From the NCBI GenBank assembly GCA_029260765.1, contig JAJDCP010000173.1:1-64000 (forward strand): a stretch of DNA of 64,000 nucleotides, in the 5' to 3' direction. The position numbers and the translations under genes were made by a program. The DNA is from Planctomycetota bacterium (GTDB lineage: Bacteria; Planctomycetota; J058; JAJDCP01). This document shows positions 26,998-36,171 of this stretch, one piece after another (positions within the stretch are counted from its first letter, which is position 1; every line of letters starts with the position of its first letter). The notes beneath the pieces were generated by a model, which was not told the DNA's origin, did no database searches, and was given only the letters and a program-made list of their open reading frames with translations.

Positions 26998-28020
26998 TTG
27001 CGGGTCTTGCTTACCGGGCATCGTGGCTACCTGGGCAGCGTGCTGCTGCCTCAGCTGATGGCTGCAGGGCATCGGGTGCAGGGCCTCGACAGTGACCTGT
27101 ACCGTGAATGCCGGCTTGAGCCCCTGACCCCCTGTCCGGAGCAGCACAAAGATGTCCGCGACGTCGAACCCCGCGACCTGGCAGGCTGTGAAGGGCTGAT
27201 CCACCTGGCCGGCTTGTCGAACGATCCGCTCGGTGACCTCAACCCAGAACTGACCGACCAGATCAACGCACAGGCCAGCTTGCGGCTCTTCGCTTGTGCC
27301 CGCGAGGCAGGTGTGCGGCGCCTGGTCTTTGCTTCGACGTGCAGCCTGTACGGCGGCGCAGACGGTGCCTGGGCCGACGAGAGCACGCCACCGAGCCCGC
27401 TGACGCCCTATGCCCGTTCGAAGGCACGGGTTGAGGAGGCGCTGCGCACGGGTGCGGGGAACGGTCTTGAGTGGACCTGTCTGCGCCTGGCCACAGTATA
27501 CGGGCCGTCGCCGACGCTGCGTTTCGACCTGGTGTTGAACAACCTGGTGGCGTATGCGCTCAGTCATGGTGAGGTGTTGCTGAAGAGCGATGGGCAGGCC
27601 TGGCGGCCCCTGCTGCACGTCGAAGACGCCGCTCGAGCCTTCCTTGCCGCGCTGGAGGCGCCCGCTGCCTGTGGGGCCAGTCAGAGCTTCAATGTCGGCA
27701 GCAGTCTCGAGAACTATCAGGTGGCCACGCTGGCGGAGTTGGTGCAGGCTGCGGTTCCTGGCACGGCCTTGCGTTCCGTGCCCGAGCCTTGCCATGACCA
27801 TCGCAGCTACCGGGTCGACTGCGGCGCGATCGCGCGCGAGCTGGGTTATCAGCCACGCTGGACAGCCGCGGATGGGGCGCGCCAGCTCGCAGAGCGCTAC
27901 CGCGGGCGCGGCATCGGACCGAAGCAGTTCGAGGGCGAGCGTTACAGCCGGGTGGCGCATCTGCAGTCGCTGCAGCGTCGCGGTTTGTTGGACGCAGAAC
28001 TGCGTTGGGTCCCGCGATGA
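26998..28020 (+). CDS. NAD-dependent epimerase/dehydratase (extended SDR)
   Basis: 340 residues from a TTG start 3 nt after the previous stop; there is no better start before the Rossmann strand. MRVLLTGHRGYLGS is the GxxGxxG NAD site. The catalytic set is S in FASTCSLYG and YARSK (YxxxK). LSNDPLGDL near residue 80 is the signature of a subgroup of sugar-nucleotide epimerases/dehydratases with GNDPLGDL-like motifs. It probably acts on the CDP-sugar made by the upstream enzyme. Its stop overlaps the next start (ATGA), so translation is coupled. Confidence 0.87.
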   Translation: MRVLLTGHRGYLGSVLLPQLMAAGHRVQGLDSDLYRECRLEPLTPCPEQHKDVRDVEPRDLAGCEGLIHLAGLSNDPLGDLNPELTDQINAQASLRLFACAREAGVRRLVFASTCSLYGGADGAWADESTPPSPLTPYARSKARVEEALRTGAGNGLEWTCLRLATVYGPSPTLRFDLVLNNLVAYALSHGEVLLKSDGQAWRPLLHVEDAARAFLAALEAPAACGASQSFNVGSSLENYQVATLAELVQAAVPGTALRSVPEPCHDHRSYRVDCGAIARELGYQPRWTAADGARQLAERYRGRGIGPKQFEGERYSRVAHLQSLQRRGLLDAELRWVPR

Positions 28021-29231
28021 GCTGTCGCTCGTGCGCGTGCGCGCGGCTGCGCGAAGTTCTCGACCTCGGCGAGACGCCCCTGGCCGACAGGCTGCTGCGC
28101 AAGGAGCAGCTCGGCGAGCCTGAGCTACGAGCCCCCCTGCGGCTGCTGCGTTGCCCGGCCTGTGGGCTCGTGCAGCTGAGCCACAGCGTGGCCCCCGAGA
28201 TCCTGTTCGACGAGCACTACCGCTACTTCTCCTCGGCCAACCCCGCGCTCGTCGAGCACGCCCGCCAGCACTGCGGCCAGCTGCTGTGCTCGGGGGCGGC
28301 GCCGGACGGGGGATGGGTGCTTGAGGTCGCCAGCAATGACGGCTACCTGTTGCAGCACTTCCTGGCGGCAGGACGCAAGGTGTTGGGAGTGGAGCCCTGC
28401 AAAGGGCCGGCACACGCCGCCCAGAGCCGTGGAGTGCGTACGCGTTGTGCGTTCTTTGGCCTCGAGCTGGCTGCCAGATTGCACGCCTCAGAGGGGCCGG
28501 CGGCGCTGATTCTAGCCAACAATGTGCTGGCGCACGTGCCGGACCTCAACGGCTTCGTGGCGGGGCTCGCGTTGCTGCTCGCGCCCGAGGGGCTGCTGCG
28601 TATCGAGGTACCGCACCTGGTGCCACTGCTGGCGAAGACCGCGTTCGACACCATCTACCATCAGCACCTGTGCTACTTCTCTCTGGCTGCGCTGCAGCCG
28701 CTGTTCCGTCGCCACGGGCTCGAGCTGGTGGATGCCCAGCCGCTCTCGATCCACGGCGGTTCGTTGCGCCTCTCGCTGCGCCATGCCGGTGAGCCGTCCA
28801 GGCGGCTGCTGCGGCTGCTGGAGAAAGAGCGCTCTGCCGGCCTCGGTGAGGCGCAACCTTATGAAGCATTCGCGCAGCGCGTCGCGGGAATCCGGACGCG
28901 CCTGCGCCAGCTGCTGGCCACACGCAAAGCTGCCGGCCAGCGCCTGGCTGGCTACGGGGCGGCTGCCAAGGGCAACACGTTGATGGCCTACTGCGGCATC
29001 GATGCGGGCTGGCTCGACTACATCGCTGACCTGAGCCCGTACAAGCACGGTCTGTTCATGACGGGCAACCAGCTTCCGATCGTGCCGCCCGAGCAGTTGC
29101 TGGTGGACCAGCCCGATGCCGTGTTGTTGCTGCCATGGAACTTCGCCCCGGAGATCCTCGCGCAGCAGCAGGAATACCGCCGCCGAGGGGGGTGTTTCAT
29201 CATCCCCATCCCCGAGCCCCGGGAGGTCTGA
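28017..29231 (+). CDS. Sugar C-methyltransferase (TylC3/NovU type, three-domain)
   Basis: 404 residues; the ATGA overlap with the epimerase gene decides the start. An N-terminal zinc-binding domain (C3, C6 ... CPACG near 46-49) is followed by the SAM domain with LEVASNDGYLLQHF (motif I) and ILANNVLAHVPDLNGFV. A C-terminal C-methyltransferase domain has GYGAAAKGNTLM and GLFMTGNQLPIVPPEQLL. Catalytic HIDIHGGS-type residues are visible as PLSIHGGSLRLSL. This is the full layout of dTDP/CDP-4-keto-6-deoxysugar C-3 methyltransferases (TylC3, EvaC, NovU). It is first of three related proteins in a row. Confidence 0.9.
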   Translation: MSCRSCACARLREVLDLGETPLADRLLRKEQLGEPELRAPLRLLRCPACGLVQLSHSVAPEILFDEHYRYFSSANPALVEHARQHCGQLLCSGAAPDGGWVLEVASNDGYLLQHFLAAGRKVLGVEPCKGPAHAAQSRGVRTRCAFFGLELAARLHASEGPAALILANNVLAHVPDLNGFVAGLALLLAPEGLLRIEVPHLVPLLAKTAFDTIYHQHLCYFSLAALQPLFRRHGLELVDAQPLSIHGGSLRLSLRHAGEPSRRLLRLLEKERSAGLGEAQPYEAFAQRVAGIRTRLRQLLATRKAAGQRLAGYGAAAKGNTLMAYCGIDAGWLDYIADLSPYKHGLFMTGNQLPIVPPEQLLVDQPDAVLLLPWNFAPEILAQQQEYRRRGGCFIIPIPEPREV

Positions 29232-30349
29232 TGCCCTGCCCCGTTTGCGCTGGTGCGCCTCAGCTGTTCCACCAGCTCGCCTCGGTGCCCGTGCACAGTG
29301 TGCGCCTGTTCGGCGACCAGGCGGCCGCGCGAGCCATTGCCCGGGGCAGCATCGAGCTGGTCTTCTGCGGGGAATGTGGCCTGGTCTGGAACCGTGCGTT
29401 CGATCCGAAGCAGTTGGCCTACCGCGCGGACTACCATCCCAGCCAGGCCTGCTCACAGACCTTCAACGACTTCCACCGCAGGCTCGCGCAGCGTTTGCTG
29501 GCAGACTGGCAACTGCCGCACGGCGAGGTCCTGGAGGTCGGCTGCGGGGATGGCGAGTTCCTGGCATTGTTGTGTGGCTCAGGACCCCTGCGCGGCGTCG
29601 GCTACGACCCGGCCTGCCGACGTGAGGACAGTGGCAGAGTGCGGGTCGAGCGCCGCCACTTCCGACGCGGCATGTGCAGCGCGCGCTTTGAGGCCGTGGT
29701 CTGCAAGATGACCCTGGAACATATCTCCGAGCCGGCGGGCTTCGTCTCGGCCCTGGCAGAGGCTGCCAAGCCTCAGGCACCGGTCTTCCTGATGGTTCCG
29801 GATGCCCGGCGCATTCTCAGCGAAGGGGCCTTCGAGGACGTCTACTACGAGCACTGCAACTATTTCCTGCCCGATGCCTTGCAGCGGCTCTGCGCGCGAG
29901 CAGGTCTGTGCGTCGAGCAGATGTGGTGTGCCTACGGCGAGCAATACCTGCTGGCGAGCGCGCGGCACGCGCCGGCGCCTCCCCGAGCCTCGCCGCCCTC
30001 CGGCGTAGCAGACCAGGTGGCTTGTTTCGCCGCCCGCTGTGCGGCCAAGGTCGCGCACTGGCAGGCGCGCCTGGCAGACAGTCCTGGGCCGCGTGTGCTC
30101 TGGGGAGGAGGCTCGAAGGCGGTCGCCTTCCTCAGCATGTTGGGAGAGCAGGCGGCTGCAGCCGCGGTCGATATCGATCCCGCCAAGCAGGGCGGATTTT
30201 TGCCAGGCAGCGGTGTGCCGATCGTGGCGCCGCAGAGCCTGGTCGCGCTGCGGCCGGGGCTGGTCATCGTGATGAACGGCGTCTATCTCGCTGAGATCAA
30301 GGCGGAGCTGGCCAGGCTGGGGGTCCGGGCCGAGGTGGAGGCCCTGTGA
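29231..30349 (+). CDS. C-methyltransferase-fold protein, second of three
   Basis: 372 residues; the ATG shares one base with the preceding stop (TGATG). It has the same three-domain plan as its upstream neighbour but is divergent. CPVC (3-6) and CGEC (about 57-60) form the N-terminal zinc site; LEVGCGDGEFLALL is SAM motif I; KMTLEHISEPAGF the following motif; the C-terminal Rossmann-like domain has LLWGGGSKAVAFL and GGFLPGSGVPIV. The IHGGS active-site loop of true sugar C-methyltransferases is replaced by a YEHCNYFLP segment plus YGEQYLLA. It may act on a different ketosugar or at another carbon. Confidence 0.82.
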   Translation: MPCPVCAGAPQLFHQLASVPVHSVRLFGDQAAARAIARGSIELVFCGECGLVWNRAFDPKQLAYRADYHPSQACSQTFNDFHRRLAQRLLADWQLPHGEVLEVGCGDGEFLALLCGSGPLRGVGYDPACRREDSGRVRVERRHFRRGMCSARFEAVVCKMTLEHISEPAGFVSALAEAAKPQAPVFLMVPDARRILSEGAFEDVYYEHCNYFLPDALQRLCARAGLCVEQMWCAYGEQYLLASARHAPAPPRASPPSGVADQVACFAARCAAKVAHWQARLADSPGPRVLWGGGSKAVAFLSMLGEQAAAAAVDIDPAKQGGFLPGSGVPIVAPQSLVALRPGLVIVMNGVYLAEIKAELARLGVRAEVEAL

Positions 30350-31470
30350 GTCTTGCCTGTCCGGTCTGTGGCTCGCAGCGCTCCGGCGAGCCCTTCTTCG
30401 AGCTGGCCGACGTGCCTGTCTTCTGCAACCAGCTGGAGGAGACCGGGGAAGCGGCGCGCGCTGTACCCCGCGGGCAGATTGCGCTGGTCGCCTGCGATGC
30501 CTGCGGGCACGTCTTCAACCGCGAGTTCGCACCCGCGCGGCTTTGTTACAGTCCTCAATACGACAACAACCTGCATGTCTCGGCCCACTTCCACAGCTGG
30601 GCCCGCGAGCGCGCCGCCGAGTTGGTGCAGACCTACGGCCTGCACGGGGCCCGCGCTGTCGAGCCAGGTTGTGGCCAGGGGGACTTCCTCGAGCTGCTGC
30701 TGGAAGCGGGTATGGCTGAGGGCTACGGTTTCGATCCGGGCTACCGTCCTCGTCGCCTGCCGGCGGGCCTGCAGATCGAGGTGGGGTCGCCGCCCCTGAG
30801 GCTCGAGCCCGCGGCCGATTTTCTCTGCTGCCGGCATCTGCTCGAGCACCTGGCGGAGCCCGTAGACTTCCTGCGTCGCTGTCAGGGCTTGCTGCGTCCG
30901 CAGGCCCGTGCCTGGCTCGAGGTCCCGTCGCTCGAGCAGGGCCTGGAGCAGGGCGGCTATTGGGACGTGCTCTACGAGCATGTGTCGTGGTTCAGCGCCG
31001 CCTCCCTGGGCCGCTTGTGCGAGCGCGCTGGCTTTGGGGTGCTGCGCAGCCGGCGCAGCTTCGGCGGGCAGTTCCTGGCGCTCGAAGCTGTGCTGGGCCT
31101 GGCGGGCGAGCGGCTCCCCGAGCCTCCTGCGGCCGAAGGCTTGGCGGCGTTTGGGATGGGTTGGCGGGCGCGGCTGCAACGCTGGCAGGGCGAGCTCGCG
31201 CGGGAGCCACGTACGCTGCTGTGGGGGGCGGGCTCGAAAGGGGTGATGTTCCGCTGCGCCGTACCAGGCGGCTTGCCCATGGTGGTGGATATCAACCCGC
31301 GCAAGCAGGGCTGCTATTTGCCGGGCAGCGGCCATCGGGTGGTGGCGCCCGAGGCGCTGCGCCGTTTGCAGCCGAGCCAGATTCTGGTCTTGAACGCGCA
31401 GTATCGGGCCGAGATCCAGGCGATGCTCGCCGACCTCGGCGTCACGGCTCGTCTGCAAGTAGTGGCTTGA
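30346..31470 (+). CDS. C-methyltransferase-fold protein, third of three
   Basis: 374 residues from a GTG overlapping the previous stop by 4 nt. The zinc site is C5-C8 and CDAC; SAM motif I is VEPGCGQGDFLELLL; the later segments YEHVSWFSAASL and SFGGQFLALEAV replace the IHGGS loop; the C-terminal domain has LLWGAGSKGVMF and GCYLPGSGHRVVAPEAL. It is closer to the second protein of the trio than to the first, suggesting a tandem duplication. Its end overlaps the convergent secreted-protein gene by 29 nt. Confidence 0.82.
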   Translation: MSLACPVCGSQRSGEPFFELADVPVFCNQLEETGEAARAVPRGQIALVACDACGHVFNREFAPARLCYSPQYDNNLHVSAHFHSWARERAAELVQTYGLHGARAVEPGCGQGDFLELLLEAGMAEGYGFDPGYRPRRLPAGLQIEVGSPPLRLEPAADFLCCRHLLEHLAEPVDFLRRCQGLLRPQARAWLEVPSLEQGLEQGGYWDVLYEHVSWFSAASLGRLCERAGFGVLRSRRSFGGQFLALEAVLGLAGERLPEPPAAEGLAAFGMGWRARLQRWQGELAREPRTLLWGAGSKGVMFRCAVPGGLPMVVDINPRKQGCYLPGSGHRVVAPEALRRLQPSQILVLNAQYRAEIQAMLADLGVTARLQVVA

Positions 31471-32521
31471 GGGGCTGCACCTCGACGGGGCCGAAGGCGG
31501 CCTCGACGTGGTGGGCGACCAATGCCAGGCCACCGCTGCGTAGAGCGCGGCTGCTGAACTGGTCCCATTGCCAGCTCCAGGCGTCGGGCTCCGGCTCGTC
31601 GGCGGGCCAGAGCTTGAAGCTGTAGCGGGTGCCGTCGTTCCCCTCGGCGTCGGGAGGCAGGGTCTGGCAGCGCATCCTGATTCCATAGCACGTGCCGAGC
31701 TCGATCCTGCGCAGGGCGAAGCCTCGATGGATGTCCATGTCGCCGCGCATCGCTTGCAGCTCCGCCTTCTCCTCGGTTCCCCGCACCCAGCGCAACCAGC
31801 CGAGCATGCCGAAGGGCAGGTAACCCCACAGAGGCTGTGCCTCGGGATAGTTGCGGAAGCTGCCGCTGCGATGTCCCTCGAAGCGCAACATCACGCCGAC
31901 ACCCGGGGATCCGCTGTGAGGACCGGTCTGTTCCTCGACCACCAGCACCCGCAGGCTGGTTTCCACCTCGTAGTCCTGCCAGGCGGGCTCGCCGATCAGG
32001 AACAGGCGGTCGTAGCCGCTCTCGAGCAGCCGCAGCCACCCGTCTTCGACCCGCCAGTGGCCGTCGACCACCTGGCCCAGGGCCTGCAGGTCGGCTTGCT
32101 GCCAGTCGATGCGGCGGGGCAGGCTGCCGTCGCCTTCGTGCAGCTCGACCTGTAGGGATTGCCGCGTGCTGTCGGAGCAGACCAGCTCGACAGTATTGAG
32201 CCCCAGCCGCAGGCTGTCGAAGGGGATGTCCGCGTTGAAATCACCGCTCCTGGCCAGGCGCCGGCCGTCACCGAAGCCGTCCTCGCCCGCGCCGATGCTC
32301 AGCGCACGCAGGGGGCCTCCGTTGACGCTATACGCCAGGCTGCGTCCCGCGCTCGGGCGCAGACTACCCAGCAGGTTGAAGGCCGGCTGGCCCCGGCCCG
32401 CGCGACCGGCCTGCTGGTGGCAGCCGTACCACAGCTGCAAACCCGGCACCGCCAGGCTATCCCCGGGGGCCTGGGCCAGGCAGGCGGCACACAACAGTAG
32501 GCTCGCAAAATTACGCAGCAT
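31442..32521 (-). CDS. Secreted protein with beta-sandwich-like domain, function unknown
   Basis: 359 residues, with AGGAGGAGACG before the ATG. Residues 1-21 form a signal peptide (LLLCAACLAQA). The rest is Trp/Gly-rich beta-strand-like sequence with patterns such as DGHWRVEDGWLRLLESGYD, WQDYEVETSLRV, SPGVGVMLRF, and GYLPFGMLGWLRWVRG. These resemble the strands of concanavalin-like (LamG/DUF1080-type) carbohydrate-binding or glycosidase domains, but no catalytic pair is recognisable. It is convergent with the methyltransferase gene (29-nt overlap) and divergent from the DUF2723 gene. Confidence 0.65.
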   Translation of the reverse strand: MLRNFASLLLCAACLAQAPGDSLAVPGLQLWYGCHQQAGRAGRGQPAFNLLGSLRPSAGRSLAYSVNGGPLRALSIGAGEDGFGDGRRLARSGDFNADIPFDSLRLGLNTVELVCSDSTRQSLQVELHEGDGSLPRRIDWQQADLQALGQVVDGHWRVEDGWLRLLESGYDRLFLIGEPAWQDYEVETSLRVLVVEEQTGPHSGSPGVGVMLRFEGHRSGSFRNYPEAQPLWGYLPFGMLGWLRWVRGTEEKAELQAMRGDMDIHRGFALRRIELGTCYGIRMRCQTLPPDAEGNDGTRYSFKLWPADEPEPDAWSWQWDQFSSRALRSGGLALVAHHVEAAFGPVEVQPLKPLLADEP

Positions 32522-32540
32522 CGTCTCCTCCTGAGGCAGG

Positions 32541-32549
32541 ATTGTAGCA
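32541..32549 (-). promoter_or_regulatory. Possible extended -10 (TGCTACAAT) for the secreted protein
   Basis: On the minus strand TGC-TACAAT lies about 20 nt upstream of the start codon at 32521, with AGGAGGAG between; no good -35. Confidence 0.4.
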
Positions 32550-32624
32550 GACCAGGGAGGCATGCGAGGTCTTGCGTCGAGTCCCGGCATCTGGCAGGAT
32601 CTCGGGCGCATGGAGGCGCTTGAG

Positions 32625-34877
32625 ATGGCAAAGCGAGGCGAGAAATCCCGTCAAAAGAAGGCTTACGAGGCCGCTTTGGAGGCCGCATCGCCAGCCGAGC
32701 CTGTGCAGGAGGCTTCGACAGCCGGTCTGCCTGTGCCTGGCGAGAACGGGGTCTCTGACGAGGCTGGCCCCGCAGAAGGCGACTCCCCCGCGCCCGGCGC
32801 AACCCCACCAGGCAAGCTGCTCTGGCAGACTCCGAGTAGGAAGCCGGCCGGTCGAGCGTTGGCCGTGACCGTCGCCGCCATCCTGCTGGTGTATGCGGTC
32901 TGCCTGCCTCCCACGGTCACGCTCGAAGATTCGGGCAATTTCCTGATGATCTCGGCCCATCTCGGCATCGGGCATCCTCCGGGCTATCCTCTGTACAGTC
33001 TGCTCGGCAAGCTCTTCACCCTGTTGCCCTTCGGCAGCATCGCCTTCCGGGTGCATCTGCTCAGTGCCGTGCTCGGGGCGCTGGCATGCGGCGTTGCGGG
33101 TTGGATTGTCTGTGGCCTCACCCGCGAGTGGTTCTGGGGGTGTGTGGCCGCGCTCGCGTTGGGATTCAGCGACATCTTCTGGTCGCAGTCGATCATCGCG
33201 GAGGTCTACAGCCTGCACTGCCTGTTGTTCCTGCTCAGCCTGGCACTTGCGCTCGAGTTGCGTAGCCGCGCGAGTGAGCCAGAAGCCGCCCGCAAGCTGT
33301 TGGCTGGCTTTGGGCTGGTGTACGGTCTGGCGGTCAGCAACCACTGGGTCTTGACGGGGGTGGCGACGCCCTTGCTGTTGCTGGTCTTGTGGGGGGCGCG
33401 GCGCAGCGTGCTGCGCGAGCTGCCCAGACTTGTGGTTGCCTTCGCACTCGGTCTGCTGCCGTGGGTCTACATGGTCTTGCGCAGCAACATGGATCCCCTG
33501 ATCAGTTTCCTGGGTCCTCTGAAGACCTGGCGCCAGGTGCTGTATTTCATCTTGCGTCAGAACTACCAGGTCGATCCGACCCCTCATGTCGGCTCCCAGC
33601 ATTTCGTTCTGTACACCGGCTTCTACGCCTATGAGCTGCTCAGGCAGCTGACGCCTGTGGGACTGGTCGTGGCTGTGGGCGGTTTGGTTGCCCTCTGGCG
33701 CCGCGGGCAACGAGCGCTGAGCGTGGGGATTCCCCTGGCCGTGTGGGCCAGCAGCTTTCTGTTGCTGATCTTCTTCCGCAACTACTACGGTCCCTTTGGC
33801 CGCGGGCTGGTCCGCGTGTTTCCGATGCTCGGCTACGCGCTGGTCTCGGTTGCACTGGGCGTCGGGCTCTTCAGTCTCTCCCGCTGGCTGGCCAGACGCT
33901 TCCCGAAGGGTGGTCTCCGCCGGACCGCGCACGTGCTCGCTGGGATCCTGGTGGTCGCACTGCTGGCCCTGAACTTCCAGACCAACAACCGACGTAGCGA
34001 CACCTGGGCCCGCGACTTCGGCACTGCCGTGTTCGATGCGGTCGAAGAGGATGCGTTGCTGGTGGTCGACACCGACATCTATCTCGGGGTGCTCGGCTAC
34101 CTGCACTATGTAGAAGGCGTGCGGCCTGATATCGAGCTCTACTCCTCAGCGGGACTGTTGTTCCGCAACCGCCTGTTCCTGCCGGTGGCTCCGGGGCGTG
34201 CGCCGGTGGATATTCCCCAACAGATGCGTGAGCTGGTCGAAAGCACGAACCGCCCTGTGTACTTCCATGCAGCCCCGATGCGGCTCGACTATCGGGTGCT
34301 CGACCTCGGCTTGCTCAAATGCGTCGACCGCACGCTGCGCGACGGAACGAAGGCCGTCGTGGTCACCCCTGAGATCGTCGCCTACTTCGAGTCGGTGCTC
34401 GACACCGAGCCGCCTCGGGATCCCTGGGGTGCCGATCATCATGATCTGGTGATCGGGATGCTGACGCGCTTGTTGACGCCGGTCTACGCCAGCGACCCAC
34501 GCAATCCCAAGCTCGGTGTGCTGCTGGAAAAGGCGCGCAGGATCTCGGTTCGGAGCAGGGTGTATTATGTGCAGGAACAGCAAAATCGCGCCGATCCCGA
34601 AGAATTGCTCCGGATCCTGCAGCAAGCAGAGCAAGCCGTCGATTCCGAGACGCCCGTGCGTATTAGAGCCTACATAGATTGCCTGCGGGGGAGGTTGCGG
34701 CTGCGCCAGAACAACGTCGTAGGCGCCGAGGCTGCGCTGCTGCGTTCGCTGAGCACCCACCCGGACTCGCGCTTGAATCCTTCCTACACCATGCTGGAGC
34801 AGATTTATCAACAGACAGCTCCCGAGAAGCTCGACGGCCTTCGCGAGCGTTACGGACCGGTAAGCTCTGGCGGCTGA
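32625..34877 (+). CDS. DUF2723 family GT-C-like membrane protein
   Basis: 750 residues from the ATG with GGAGG 8 nt upstream; two earlier in-frame ATGs lack ribosome sites. A charged, Pro/Glu-rich cytosolic head (about 1-75) precedes the first helix. The segment LPPTVTLEDSGNF ... GIGHPPGYPLYSLLGKLFTLLPFG is the diagnostic DUF2723 start, with the acidic pair in a loop as in GT-C glycosyltransferases. About ten helices follow up to residue 460, then a soluble C-terminal domain ending in TPR-like helices. It is likely to transfer a sugar from a lipid carrier on the outer face; the substrate is unknown. It precedes the GT4 gene by 58 nt. Confidence 0.87.
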   Translation: MAKRGEKSRQKKAYEAALEAASPAEPVQEASTAGLPVPGENGVSDEAGPAEGDSPAPGATPPGKLLWQTPSRKPAGRALAVTVAAILLVYAVCLPPTVTLEDSGNFLMISAHLGIGHPPGYPLYSLLGKLFTLLPFGSIAFRVHLLSAVLGALACGVAGWIVCGLTREWFWGCVAALALGFSDIFWSQSIIAEVYSLHCLLFLLSLALALELRSRASEPEAARKLLAGFGLVYGLAVSNHWVLTGVATPLLLLVLWGARRSVLRELPRLVVAFALGLLPWVYMVLRSNMDPLISFLGPLKTWRQVLYFILRQNYQVDPTPHVGSQHFVLYTGFYAYELLRQLTPVGLVVAVGGLVALWRRGQRALSVGIPLAVWASSFLLLIFFRNYYGPFGRGLVRVFPMLGYALVSVALGVGLFSLSRWLARRFPKGGLRRTAHVLAGILVVALLALNFQTNNRRSDTWARDFGTAVFDAVEEDALLVVDTDIYLGVLGYLHYVEGVRPDIELYSSAGLLFRNRLFLPVAPGRAPVDIPQQMRELVESTNRPVYFHAAPMRLDYRVLDLGLLKCVDRTLRDGTKAVVVTPEIVAYFESVLDTEPPRDPWGADHHDLVIGMLTRLLTPVYASDPRNPKLGVLLEKARRISVRSRVYYVQEQQNRADPEELLRILQQAEQAVDSETPVRIRAYIDCLRGRLRLRQNNVVGAEAALLRSLSTHPDSRLNPSYTMLEQIYQQTAPEKLDGLRERYGPVSSGG

Positions 34878-34881
34878 GGGC

Positions 34882-34909
34882 TTGCGCAGCGCGACACAGC
34901 TGCCATAAT
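34882..34909 (+). promoter_or_regulatory. Probable sigma-70-type promoter for the GT4 gene
   Basis: TTGCGC (34882-34887), a 16-nt spacer and CATAAT (34904-34909) preceded by TGC (extended -10). The ATG follows 27 nt later. Confidence 0.45.
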
Positions 34910-34935
34910 CCGTCCACGTCCGACTGAGAGCCAGC

Positions 34936-36171
34936 ATGCGCCTCGCCGTGATTACACACGAGCCGTTCTACCCTCCATCGGGCGGCGGCTCCGCCGAAGT
35001 GGTCTACCTCGTGCGCGAGCTCGTGCGGCGGGGTCATGAGGTCCATGTGTTCGCACCGAGTGCGCAGCCGACCGCGCCGCTCGAGCGGCGCTTCCGCATC
35101 CGCCTGCATGCCTTCACAGGCTGGAAAATGGCGCGCCGGACTCGCTGGCGCACTCTGAAGTACCTGCTCTACCCGGGTCGCATCCGGCGCCAGGTGATCG
35201 CCGCGCACACGCGCCATCCCTTCGCTCTGATCTTCGGCCAGCATTCGATTGCCAACGTCGCGGCAGCCCGCCTCAAGCGGGATCTGGGCGTGCCAGTGGT
35301 GCTGAATTTCCTCGACTTTCTCTCGGGTTACCTCGAGGCCTGGCCGCGTTGGCTGGTGCCCGGCCCGTTGCTCAGACGGCTGCAGCGTTTCGAGCTCAGC
35401 CTGCCGAAGCGCTTTGGCGTCGATGGAGTGTTGACGATCTCGAAGGTCCTGTCCGCCCGCTTCGAGGCTCAGGGCTTTCCGGCCGCAAAGATGCGTAGCA
35501 TCGACTACGGCTTTGAGCCGGCGAGCTTTCCCTTCTCTACATCTGCGCAGGATGTTCAGGCGCGGCCGTTGCTGGTGATGCACGGCTCTTTCGACAGGCA
35601 TCATCTCGGCCCGCTGGCAGAACAGTCTTTGCTGCACTTGCTCCAGGCCCGGCCCGAGCTGCGATTCCGCTTCGTCGGGCCGGCGACGCCCAGTCTGCGT
35701 CGTTTGCTGCGCAAGCTGCGGCGCCGTTTTCCCCAGGCAGATCTAGAGGTCACCGGTTTCGTGCCCTATCACCAGATCGCTGAACGTCTGCGCGGAGCTG
35801 CGTTGGGGATCATCCCCTATGGAGATTGCCAGGGCACCCACTCGACCCTGCTTTCGAAGGGCATCGAGTATCTGGCGCTCGGTATCCCCTTCGTCTGCAC
35901 ACGCCTTAGAGGCATGCAGAGGGGCCTGGGAAGCCGCCCGGGCGTGCATTTCTGCGATTTCGACCCCCAGGCGCTCGCTCAGGCGGTTCTGGGGCAGCTG
36001 GCGGCCGCTCCGCAGCTTGAGCTGGAGGTGTCGAGCCGCTGGGCCCACCAGCATCTGGCATGGGACGTCGTCGCGCGTCGGGCGATCGACTTTGTCGAAG
36101 ACACGGCGTCCGTCCCGCTCGCTCACTCGAGAGGCAAGGTCACGTCGGTGGTGCCGGCCGGGTCTTCGTAG
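34936..36171 (+). CDS. Family 4 glycosyltransferase (GT-B)
   Basis: 411 residues. The N-terminal Rossmann half begins MRLAVITHEPFYPPSGGGSAEVVYLVRELVRRGHEV-like sequence, the acceptor-side glycine loop of GT4 enzymes. The C-terminal half has the donor-binding pattern LGIIPYGDCQGTHSTLLSKGIEYLALGIPFVC, with E in KGIEYLA in the place of the EX7E glutamates. No membrane segment. It probably acts in cell-surface glycan synthesis together with the neighbouring cluster. The 3' end overlaps the convergent oxygenase gene by 49 nt. Confidence 0.87.
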   Translation: MRLAVITHEPFYPPSGGGSAEVVYLVRELVRRGHEVHVFAPSAQPTAPLERRFRIRLHAFTGWKMARRTRWRTLKYLLYPGRIRRQVIAAHTRHPFALIFGQHSIANVAAARLKRDLGVPVVLNFLDFLSGYLEAWPRWLVPGPLLRRLQRFELSLPKRFGVDGVLTISKVLSARFEAQGFPAAKMRSIDYGFEPASFPFSTSAQDVQARPLLVMHGSFDRHHLGPLAEQSLLHLLQARPELRFRFVGPATPSLRRLLRKLRRRFPQADLEVTGFVPYHQIAERLRGAALGIIPYGDCQGTHSTLLSKGIEYLALGIPFVCTRLRGMQRGLGSRPGVHFCDFDPQALAQAVLGQLAAAPQLELEVSSRWAHQHLAWDVVARRAIDFVEDTASVPLAHSRGKVTSVVPAGSS

